Assembly: GCA_025769875.1 (NCBI GenBank)
Contig: JAGFNK010000167.1
Coordinates: 39,480 to 103,479 of the forward strand
Length of the DNA: 64,000 bases
Origin: Russula earlei
Taxonomy: Eukaryota; Basidiomycota; Agaricomycetes; Russulales; Russulaceae
Direction of reading: 5' to 3'
The position numbers were made by a program, and so were the translations under genes. Within the stretch, counting starts at the first letter, position 1. Every line of letters starts with the position of its first letter. The notes below the pieces were generated by a model, which was not told the origin of the DNA, searched no databases, and worked only from the letters and a program-made list of their open reading frames with translations. Positions 12,516 through 22,384 of this stretch are shown here, in pieces.

Positions 12516-13092
12516 TTCGGAGATAATGTCTCCCTTTACCACGGTTGATGAGAGGTTGGAAAGTCACGATATTCGAATTTGAATAAGGCCCGATTTTGCA
12601 CGCTCCTTTCCCGGTGATGCAATGATCTTCACTAACTGCGGCCTGCACAGAATTAGCGGTTAAGATGAAGATGTCACCTCACAGTGGAACGGAGGACGCA
12701 AGAAGACGCCTGACTGATCGTAGTGATAAGACGAAGACCGGTGATGTTTATTCGGATAGGCTTTCGACTCCAGGGCCTCAACTAGGTCAAGCAGGTAGGC
12801 AACGCTCTGAAGAAGAGGGATGGAGGAAGGATAAGTGAGAGAGGCTGTTGGGGCGTTGACCACTCATGGCTTTCCAAAGTGGCTGGGGAATGTGACCTTT
12901 GTCACACCGCAAAACAATCCCATACCCCATACTGACTCTGATACGCTGCACTTTAATGCCTTCACTTGTAAATCGCATTGCCCTTGGAAAAAATCCCATT
13001 GAATCACAGGAATTACAGGTATCTATCATAATAAGTAAGACACGACCGCATGCTACATCCCGAGGGTACCTCAGCATAGCCACTGACTCACA
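12516..13092. other. 5' flank of copy 2
   Basis: No gene is seen. It is the inverted counterpart of the flank upstream of copy 1, so copies 1 and 2 with their promoters form the arms of a large inverted repeat. Confidence 0.6.
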
Positions 13093-13663
13093 CATCAGCA
13101 AACCACAAAAAAAATTCCTGGGTTTTTGTTGGTTTCCACTGGTTTCCCAGTTTCCGGAAACCGAAAACCCAGAAACTGGGAAACCTGGTAGACATCATGA
13201 AGCACACTGGAAAACAATTCAAGTTTTCTATGGTCACATCGACCATCTGAGTGAGCGATGCTGGCACCTTGCACTGGAATGTGCAGACAACGATGGTGAC
13301 AATGAATCCCTTCATCGTGCTGATGCCTCGATGATATCTGCATTCCATGCTGATCTGTATATACCTGAGAGTCCCCTCAAGGCTTAGATCCGTACCAGCT
13401 CGAATTGACTTCCAATTACAAGTAGAAATAATGTATACCCTATTTCTGACCATTTTCTCCCTACTATACTATAGTTCTACCAGTTTCCATACTTTCGACA
13501 GGTTTCTGTTAGTTTCTTAGGTTTCCATGAAAGATACTCTCAGGTTGTTTCCAGGAAACCAGACATGGGTTTCCCAGTCTCCTGGTTTCCCGGTTTCCAC
13601 TGGTTTTTTTTGGTTTCCTGAGGTGAGAAACCAACAGAAACTAAAATCCATCTTTACTGATGC
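13093..13663. repeat. MITE-like repeat, copy B
   Basis: This is the second copy of the element at 2118-2699, in the same orientation and with only scattered substitutions and small indels. It has the same CATCAG...CTGATG ends and the same left-end hairpin, with CA on both sides as a possible 2-bp target duplication. It sits exactly at the junction between the 5' flank of copy 2 and the 3' flank of copy 3. Confidence 0.65.
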
Positions 13664-14150
13664 ATTGTCATGCAAGGACGCGAACTTGAAAGGAGCTCTT
13701 GGATAGGGGACACAGAGGCGGTATTCAGAAGCACGGATATACTCGCAGACTTGGTTTTGAGCACGTGCATAGCATAGAAATGGTTCAGAGTCCAAAATTT
13801 CATTCAATTAGTAGCGTCTAAGGTGGTCACATGGTGGCCAAAGCTGTCTGTGGCAGATGATCTTGGTTGGTCTTCTTAGACTTGGATTTCCCAGCATGTT
13901 GCACTGGGAGGGCCTCCGGGCCAGTAATGAAGTCTACTATGGCCTCTTCATTGCATTCTGCTCCTGCTTCTGCCTTTGCGTCACACCTTCATCCCAGCCG
14001 CTGATGTCTGGCAATGCCATGTACAACCAGAGAGAAACTGGTCATATTTGCCTCTTAGTAGTGAGAGTGGGACTGCGAGGCCGAAGCATTCCATCTTATG
14101 ATAGCAGACAAACTACATCTTCCCTTCCTTGAAGAATAACGGGATGATGA
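13664..14150. repeat. 3'-flank repeat of the hydrolase-lectin family, left part, split by the copia element
   Basis: It matches 9541-9990. The matching sequence resumes at 18771 on the far side of the LTR retrotransposon, so these two pieces were once continuous. Confidence 0.7.
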
Positions 14151-14585
14151 TGTTGAGATAAAGCATAGCCAAAGTGTTGATGCGTCGGCCCAAACTGTCT
14201 GGGTGGCCCACAGGCCCGGACCACATAAGCATTTCAGATCAGTTGCTGAAACACATACAATAACAAAATTGATAGGGTGATCTAAGACAATTGGTAGCTA
14301 GCACATAGCAATTGTGAAAACAATTTGATAGTTACTACAGACAAAATAATTAGGGATGCTCTCAGATACTTAAGAGCGTCGTACATACAGTAGATACTTC
14401 AGTTTCTTCTCACAGAAACTAAAGTAAGTACTTACTATCTCACAATCTTATCAGTAGCTGATTACGTGCTGTAGTATCATTTTATTAGGTAAATATGACA
14501 CAAGTAGTTTCTTCTCACAGAAACTGAATATCATTTTATTAGATCTACTATGATCTAATCTTCCTTATCACTGCACGATTCAACA
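14151..14585 (+). repeat. 5' LTR of copia family I
   Basis: 435 bp, TGTTGAGATA...GATTCAACA, nearly identical to 18337-18770. Most differences between the two LTRs are CG versus TG/CA. Confidence 0.9.
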
Positions 14586-14692
14586 GGTTATGGGCCCTGG
14601 CCACTACTAAATTCCCAAGACAGAAATCCACATACAAGCTCACACAGTCTATCCACACATTCTCTCCCCTTCACGAGCCACTGTTCATCAGA

Positions 14693-17600
14693 ATGACACC
14701 CCACACTTTCAGTACTTGGATTGAAGTTTTGACCCACGCGTCAGGGGTACTGATCAGATTTCTAACATCTGGCATGCATATTTGCTCCACTTGCCCAGAT
14801 TGGCTTTATCACCCCATTTACCTAATCGAATCACATGGCACCTTGCCTAATGTTTACGTTCCCTCCTCGATCTTGATCACTTGCTTGGTCATCTCGCTTA
14901 CTGGCCATTACCCCATCGTGCATCGCACTACAGTTACAGATGATAGCCCCTCCAGCAATACTTCTTAGGACGCTGAGGGAGAACTCTTTTAGACACATGC
15001 ACTCCTGAAATATACATTCAGATGGTCACATCAGCAGTAACAAAAATGACACTAAATTGTATACTTGCAAGCTCAAGTGGGAGGAACTCAAATGCACATA
15101 TGGCAGCATCAGATCAATGTCAAATGTTCTACACATGGGCATCCCTTACACGCACATTCCTAGACATTAAACAACACACATCAGACGTTCCTGTGATTGC
15201 AACAAACGATGCATGGATCACTCTCCAATATAACCATTTATTCATATCGAATCTTCATTTCATGTTACCCAACGCTTACTTGGCTGTCACATTGACAAAT
15301 TCTAGCCTCCGGCGCTCCGATGAACCTTTCCCCACACAATCCAGGTACAGATCAAATGAAGATGGTTGTCAGGCCGGCCTCTCCACCTCACAAAATATAG
15401 TCATTCCAGTAAAGACACACAATGCTACGTCCGAGATACAATGCTGCTATTGCAATAAACTTGGGCATGCAGTCTGGACTACTGGAAGGAGAAGGTGACG
15501 AATACAAAAGTGACAGGCACTGACAGAAACATCAGCGCGTACATAGTGGGCAATACTGCTCCTATCACTGAGGTATCGAACGTCTGATGAATATGAGATT
15601 CTGGGTTTCCCTTTACGCGGCAACTAGATCTTGATTGACTACAGAGCTCATCATATTAGTCTGTTCTGGACCCCCAACTTCATTATTTGTGCTCCAGCCT
15701 CCAGATCTATTACTCTGGGAGGTTATACAGTCATCAGACAGATTGGGACTGGATCTGCATCCGTCCTGCTGGCCGGAAGGCCTTGGAGATATCCTTATTA
15801 ACCCTCATAGACATTCTACATGTACCGAAGGCTGATGCATGCAACTACACAGTGTGCGCGCTACTTTGGAATGAGGGATGCATCACATACACTCAAGAGG
15901 GGTGTTCAAATTTACACATCAAAGATCGGAAGATCACACACAGCTGGCTGGAGAACAATCTATTGTGTAGTAACTTCATAACTCCAGCTCTACAAGTGCA
16001 AAGAAGTGTCCTATCATTCCACATCCAGCATCAGCACATGAGGCATATGTCCACACACGCATTAATCTATTACTGTGATTCCGGTACCCGGATCTCGCTT
16101 GGCTTTACGGATTGCGATCAGTTATCCTGTCCAGAGTATACACTTGGCAACTGAATGCTTCTTTTCTGGGTTTCCCCTTAGCGATTGGATCCTTGGCTAC
16201 AAGATTATCTACAGCACCTTAGCCAATCTGCTGCACATGAGATCAATTTGAGGCGCTAGCTATTGAGGCAACATGCACTCACATACTTATCAGTTCAATG
16301 AGGGATCATACATAGATTAACAATGCCAGATTTACCACAGGAGAATAGAGTACCGAAAGATGGAATCGGACCCTTAAATACAACATGCATTCAAAAGTTA
16401 CACAGCACTGGTCTCACTCTCGGGTTCTGGAGCTCAGTACTAACGCTACCCTCCATACTAATGATCAGACTCCATCACGCATTCTCTGTGCATGCACACT
16501 TCATACACTGTGAACGGACAGACTGACTCCGGTCATCTCACAATTCCACCTTCTTTAGATGTAGGGCGTATGTCTACACACCTGACCATCGCGATCTTAT
16601 AGCGCGACAAGCGCATACTGCATAGCCAGGGGACATGTTACAGACACTGCTCCGCCTGCACAACTCTTGGTCCCTACAGGACCAGTGACATTCTCTGCCT
16701 TAATTTCACATGAACCGGATCATTGGCACTTTGTTCCACGCCTCTGGAAACCCCATTAGATTCCCTCACACCACACTCACTATACCTTACCCCGCCTATA
16801 CAGCCAGTTACACGTGTTCTGCCATACCATTTACACCATCCTCACTCAGCATTATTGGGACAATTCATTGGTCCACCGCATCTGCTCTCAGTTACACATC
16901 TTGGGTCTTATTCGCATCCACGTTCCAAATGTCTCGGAGGGACTGCACACACAGATCCGAGAGGGTGCTTATCACATATGGCTCGGCCACGTGGAAATGA
17001 TCACTGGGCTACATATCGGGAAGGCACTTTATTGGATTTTGCCGATGAGTGGCAAGTCGCGTATCCATATGTGATCGGCGCATTTGTGAAAAATGGTCCC
17101 TGGGATCTTGTCGATCTTATCGGAATGGGTGTGCAGCACGCAAATCTTGGAGATTTCACGTGCATTTCAGTTGCACAGGGGTTCACCCAATTTACAAGGC
17201 ATTGACATTGATGAAACCTTCTCACCAGTAGCCAGGTCCAAGTCTTAGCAACTCTTGTTCAGCATTGGCCACGCTAGCATATGGATTGGGAGATCTGAGG
17301 ACATCTTGTCAACATTCATCATCGGCTCACTGGGTGAAGAAGATTAGAATTATTTGGAGCAATCGCAAGGTTTCATCACACTGAAAACACTTTTTTGGTC
17401 TTACACAGGCCTCTCATACATGGGACCTACGTTCTCATGGAGTCCTTAGTGACTCGTGTTCAACTTATCTCGGTTGCATGCACACGCATTCTCATGCGGA
17501 CATATGTCATCGCCAAGACATGGGGGGATCCACTATCATTTTGCTCCACTATCATTTTGCTTCACATCCTCTCTGCTGATGACATCATTATCTTAGGCGA

Positions 17601-17700
17601 CCCTTGCAGTCTTGACGCTCACATCTACAGGTGCAATATCTATCTTTGTCTATGCGCTATGAGTTGACAGATCTAGCCAAGATCGCGTCATACCTTGGGA
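14693..17700 (+). pseudogene. decayed gag-pol of copia family I
   Basis: Broken frames only. At 15022-15498 a gag-like frame ends in a CCHC-type zinc knuckle (CYYCNKLGHAVW). Near 17170-17260 the motif order VAQGFTQ...D.DE.FSPVAR of copia reverse transcriptase is visible across stops. At 17568-17600 a degenerate active-site segment ADDIIILGD replaces the usual YVDD context. Multiple stops and frame changes separate these pieces, so no product is expected. Confidence 0.75.
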
Positions 17701-18010
17701 CCCACATTACACGCGATTGCTAGGCTAACACAGACATTGATTAATCAAGGCACATCTCAGATTTCTTCGGGATGGCAGATTCCACTCTGCTTCTGTAATC
17801 TGTAATCTCGGAGGTCTTACCTTGGGATGGCAGACTTCTGTTCCACTTCTGTATTCCACTCCATTCAGACACAGAAATCCGTTTGATCAAGCACTCCAGA
17901 GAAGCAACGCCTGTGGCGACTAGGCAAATATTAATGTTTTAACAGCAGCCTCCCCTATGTGCAGATCTGAACACTCTATAGATAGTCTCTCGACTCTGCG
18001 TCCACACGCA

Positions 18011-18230
18011 TTCACCTTTCCTTTTGGAGTCTCTCAACTCACAGTCTTATCGACTCACCCACTCGTTCACCTTTCCTTTTGGAGTCTCTTGACTCACAGT
18101 CTTATTGACTCACCCACTTGTTCACCTTTCCTTTTGGAGTCTCTCGACTCACAGTCTTATTGACTCACCCACTCATTCACCTTTCCTTTTGGAGTCTCTT
18201 GACTCACAGTCTTATCGACTCACCCACTTG
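18011..18230 (+). repeat. tandem repeat, 4 x 55 bp, inside copia family I
   Basis: Four consecutive units start at 18011, 18066, 18121 and 18176, each beginning TTCACCTTTCCTTTTGGAG and ending CCCACT(C/T)(G/A). They differ at a few positions only (for example CTCAACTC versus CTTGACTC). The array lies about 105 bp before the 3' LTR. Confidence 0.9.
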
Positions 18231-18336
18231 CTGATGGTCTACCAAGATGCACGTGCACCACACACAAATGCACTCTTTCATCACTGGATTAGGTCTCATC
18301 TGATCTAATCTACTGACTGTCAAGATCACAGGGGGA

Positions 18337-18770
18337 TGTTGAGATAAAGCATAGCCAAAGTGTTGATGCATCGGCCCAAACTGTCCGGGCGGCCCACAGG
18401 CCCGGACCACATAAGTGTTTCAGATCAGTTGCTGAAACCGTACAATAACAAAATTGATAGGGTGATCTAAGACAATTGGTAGCTAGCACATAGTGATTGT
18501 GAAAACAATTTGATAGTTACTACAGACAAAATAATTAGGGACACTCTCAGATACTTAAGAGTGTCGTACATACAGTAGATACTTCAGTTTCTTCTCACAG
18601 AAACTGAAGTAAGTACTTACTATCTCACGATCTTATCAGTAGCTGATTACGTGCTGTAGTATCATTTAATTAGGTAAATATGACACAAGTAGTTTCTTCT
18701 CACAGAAACTGAATATCATTTTATTAGATCTACTATGATCTAATCTTCCTTATCACTGCGCGATTCAACA
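18337..18770 (+). repeat. 3' LTR of copia family I
   Basis: 434 bp, TGTTGAGATA...GATTCAACA, preceded by a short purine tract and followed by the GATGA target duplication. Confidence 0.9.
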
Positions 18771-18881
18771 GATGAGAGCATTAGCGGATTATGGTACCAC
18801 ATCCCGCCTGTTTGGCGAAGACGATTCCATCAATAGCGTAGTAATGGTAAAGTAGATCATAGTTCGCGCGTATGCGGGTTA

Positions 18882-21535
18882 TCAGGTACTTGATATAGTG
18901 ACTGTGGCAGTGTAACCTCCATCCCATTGCAAATCTGAGATCTTTAACAACACAGCCGTTCCTCTCAAGGACACTTTTCTTGCCCTAGTCGAATTAGGCC
19001 GGAGTCTTGCCCCTCCTCGACTTTGGTAGTATGTCTCGTTGATGATGGAAAGTTTCGCATTGGCAGGCAAATTTGTGATAACATCGCACCACGGTTTACG
19101 GTCGTGAATCCCGACTGCGATCGAAAAGCGTTTCAAGGAGGAGTGGTCCTCAAAGAGTAAAGTTCCGGATGTCCCGCTATCTGTCATGCACAATCGGTGC
19201 ACTGGAGAGAACGTCTCCCAGACGTCCTTATCTGGATCCAAGAGGTTCTTGGCGGCAACGCGAAATCCATGTGTAGTGTTGTCCATGATATGAAACAGAA
19301 TACGATACGCGTAGTCGGGGGCTGGTGGTATATCGAGTTCGATTTCTCTGGATAGTTTTAATGGTAGATGTGGATTGAGGTACCGAGAGCACTCACTCTG
19401 GAGGAGGCGCACTGGTGCTGATATGGCTTCTGTTACGAATGAGAACTGTCGCAATACGTTCGCCGTCCCACTGCAAATCCGATATCGTAAGGGATATGAT
19501 CGTTCCCCGGGAACTCGTCCTTTCTTCTTTTTCGGAATTTGCCGACAATCTCCCAGATCGCGATTCGTAGTACGAATTGGTGATAAGTTGCGACACAGCA
19601 TTACCAGGTACATCGACAACGATATCGCACCATGGCTTATCGTTGTGCATTCCGGCCGCTACAGAAAACGACTCAAAAGATTTGCTGTTGCTGAGTAGTA
19701 AACTCCCAGAAGTACCATTTCCCCTCATTTTCAGTTTGGAAGTTGTAAGGGACGTCACTTCCCAAATGTCACTAGTTCCCTTTACAGCGCGATCGATGAT
19801 GCGGAAATCTTGACCGGTTTCGTCAACAATTCTGAACTGAATGCGATAGGCGTAATGTACGGGTTCCGGCTGACGACTTCTTCAAGTTGAAGCGCTGATT
19901 CTTTAAAGAGATCATCACTAACCTAGGAGTGTTGCCAGTTCGCAGATCAGCAGACTGAACTTCTGTGGACGTTTTGGATACAACGTCAATATTGGATGGC
20001 GGTGGCAGTCGTGAATTAGACATGTTGTTACCGTCGGAGATTGGATCTCTGTCCTCAGTCGTTACTTCGGGTTGACTTGGTATCGAGATATCGAGGACGT
20101 TTAGCAATCTGTGAGAATCTAGGAACCCTTTTCTCAAAGGAACAATTGACATAATCGAAAGATAATCACCTCTTGTTGAAGCATTGTCTGAAGATGCCAT
20201 CATGTGTACTGAAAGAGGCGTAGATGTGACGATCCCCTTTGCCATATTCTTCACCTCGTTAACAACTAGCTGGAACACAACATCGCTAGCATTGGCATAT
20301 TTGGCAATGGTTACATGATCGCGGTCAACAGGAATGACTGGTTCGTCCGCAAGAGTGGCAGACCATTGATCGACTACCTATAGGAACGATTAGCTGATAT
20401 TCGGTGGATCGTGAATCATTCAAAGCTCACCAGTCCGAGATCAATGGTCGAGAACGGCTAATTCCCAAAATCAGCCAAAATGTGCATTCACGCTGAAATA
20501 CCCCGAGACGTACCCCAGGCAATTTCATCGGCAATTGTTCACAGAAGCTGGCAATCTTCAGTTCGGAATGAAATTCTTTGAAGCTGTGAGCTAGGTCCAG
20601 CAAGCTAACTGAATCCTTCTTAATAGCAGTCAGTAGCTGCTTCGCATTGGCACGAAACGAGATTCTGGTAATGTTGACAAGAATTTGTGCCATATCGGCG
20701 TGTGCGCTGCCTCCATGTGGTGTTCCTAGGAAAATCACTCCTAGTGCGACGTCCCGTAGGGTCGAATATACATTTTCGTTTCTGATGAATACCAACGCCT
20801 GTAACAAAATACGCATCTCTCAAATCGGTTGGCCAATATTTACACACCTGTTTGAGTACCAATCCTCCTAAGCTATGACAGATGAAAATTATACGACGTT
20901 TTTGCTGGAAGGGACGAGTGAACGAGTGAACGAACGAGAGATATTAAGAAAGAAAAAAAGTTGCCCTCACAATTTCCGCCAAGCCTTGCAGGAGCTTGAT
21001 GAAGAGTCTGGCGTGTTCCTGGATCCGGGACCTAGAAGCATCTTGTATGATATTCGCGTTATATCCATAGAGCAATACCCGAGCATCCGGTACTTGTGCG
21101 GGCAAAAGATCGCGAAGCCACATGACATCGTCGACCGTCCAACTGTCGAACGCGTGTCCGTTCAAACCATGAATCGCAACAATGCTGTTATCACATCACC
21201 TCAGCGCGACCTGGCGATGAGATGATATTATAAACCTACTGTAAGTCACTATTACTGCCGCCGGCAACTACCGTGAATCCTTGGAAGTGAACGTCTATTG
21301 CGATCCTCGATGCTACACTGTATGGGCCTGTCTGGGTAGTGTTATCAAGTTTCAGCAGCCTCTGCACTTCACTCGTCTTCCGTAGTGTGACGGTTGCAGT
21401 CATCTTGGTAGAGTTGTCGTGGCTTACTTCAAGTGATGATGTTAGGACGGCAGCGGGAGAGCAGCCCAGAACGTCCTGCAAAAATTTATCATGATTGGTA
21501 TTCGAAGCAATATTTTGTATTCGGATGGTAGCCAT
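18882..21535 (-). CDS. SERAC1/SesB-like hydrolase fused to two fruit-body-lectin-like domains, copy 3 (intact, 760 aa)
   Basis: Eight exons: 21535-21240, 21184-20971, 20904-20848, 20798-20514, 20457-20431, 20377-19923, 19879-19397, 19347-18882. All borders are GT...AG and the sum is 2283 nt, an unbroken frame. Residues 1-98: unassigned N-terminal domain. Residues about 100-330: SERAC1/SesB-like alpha/beta hydrolase with VAIHGLNGH, predicted nucleophile Ser181 in CHSLGG, FLGTPHGGS, and predicted catalytic His314 in DRDHVTIAK. Residues about 345-440: low-complexity linker. Residues about 445-605 and 606-760: two domains resembling the fungal fruit-body lectin family, one exon each. SesB-type hydrolases are effector domains of fungal NLR-like proteins; no NACHT or NB-ARC domain lies between here. 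The sugar-contact dyad reads His-Asn in the first lectin and His-Asp in the second. No signal peptide or membrane segment is evident, suggesting a cytosolic protein. Function is inferred, not shown. Confidence 0.85.
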
Positions 21536-22384
21536 TTTGGAGGAAATGTCTCCCTTGACCACCCTCGATGAGAGATTAGAAAGTTACGATCCGAATGAGG
21601 CCCGGTTTTGCGCGCTCTTTCCAATGACTGCAGCCCGCACAGAAATCAGGGTTGATATTAAGTTGCTGCTGTCACCTGGCAGTGAAAGATGCGAAAGCAG
21701 GATGCAAAAAGGGGACAGCCTCTCAATTGATCGGGGGTGATAATGATGATAAGACGAAAACTGGGATGATAACGATGATGAGACGAAGACCGGGGACGGG
21801 GATGATAGTTGGCTAGGCTTTAGGCTCCGGGGGCTCAGGAAGGTCAGGAAGGTAAGGCGACGCTCCCGAGAAGATGGATGGAGGAGGGGATAAGGCGAAG
21901 CTGTCGGGGCGTCTCCCACACTCATCAACCCATCAATACCTTCGGGTTTCCGCGAGCGCCGGCACGCAGCTTTTTCCACGTCTTTGTACCAAAGCAGTGA
22001 CAGACGCAAACAGTAATTCGGGTTGGTCTCCCACGGGAAGTTGAAGTCCAACCAAGCTGCCCGTTGACTATGCCTCGAAATACGGCTGCCACCCCACTGG
22101 CATCTGTGTCCCCTATCCAGAAACTCCTTTCAAGTTCGCGTGTTCGCTTGACAGCGCGTCTCTTCAATTACCCTGTATGCCACTGCTCTCTCCATCCAGG
22201 TCGCTCCCGTTTCTCCGTCTCACACCCTTTGTCCTACCGAAGCGCTTGATCTGCATAAGGTCTGACATTATTGGTCGAACAATGTTCAAAGAAGGCGCTA
22301 CCTCCTCTCGAATATCACAGCGTGTTATTGGAGGAGGTGCAATGAGAACGAGAGCTGGCGGAAGTCTTTGACATTTCGCGGCGT
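21536..22384. other. 5' flank of copy 3, with a fragment of the family flank repeat
   Basis: No gene is called. About 21600-21910 matches the regions upstream of the other copies. About 22082-22160 matches the reverse complement of 9555-9600, so another rearranged piece of the 3'-flank repeat lies here. Confidence 0.5.

Larger units (their letters stand above)
14146..18775 (+). mobile_element. Ty1/copia LTR retrotransposon, complete ends, coding region decayed (family I)
   Basis: The element proper spans 14151-18770 and is flanked by a perfect 5-bp duplication GATGA (14146-14150 and 18771-18775). Both LTRs begin TGTTGA and end TCAACA. The order of remnants (CCHC zinc knuckle, then RT-like segments) is that of Ty1/copia, on the plus strand. 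A purine tract GGGGGA lies just before the 3' LTR (18331-18336). The sequence after the 5' LTR (GGTTATGGGCCC) is where a primer binding site should be, but I cannot match it confidently to a tRNA. The interior is full of stops, so it is not autonomous. Confidence 0.9.

Noticed and set aside
17990..18240. CRISPR-like array
   Set aside because: The four 55-bp units are contiguous with no spacers and sit inside a retrotransposon of a eukaryotic genome; plain tandem repeat.
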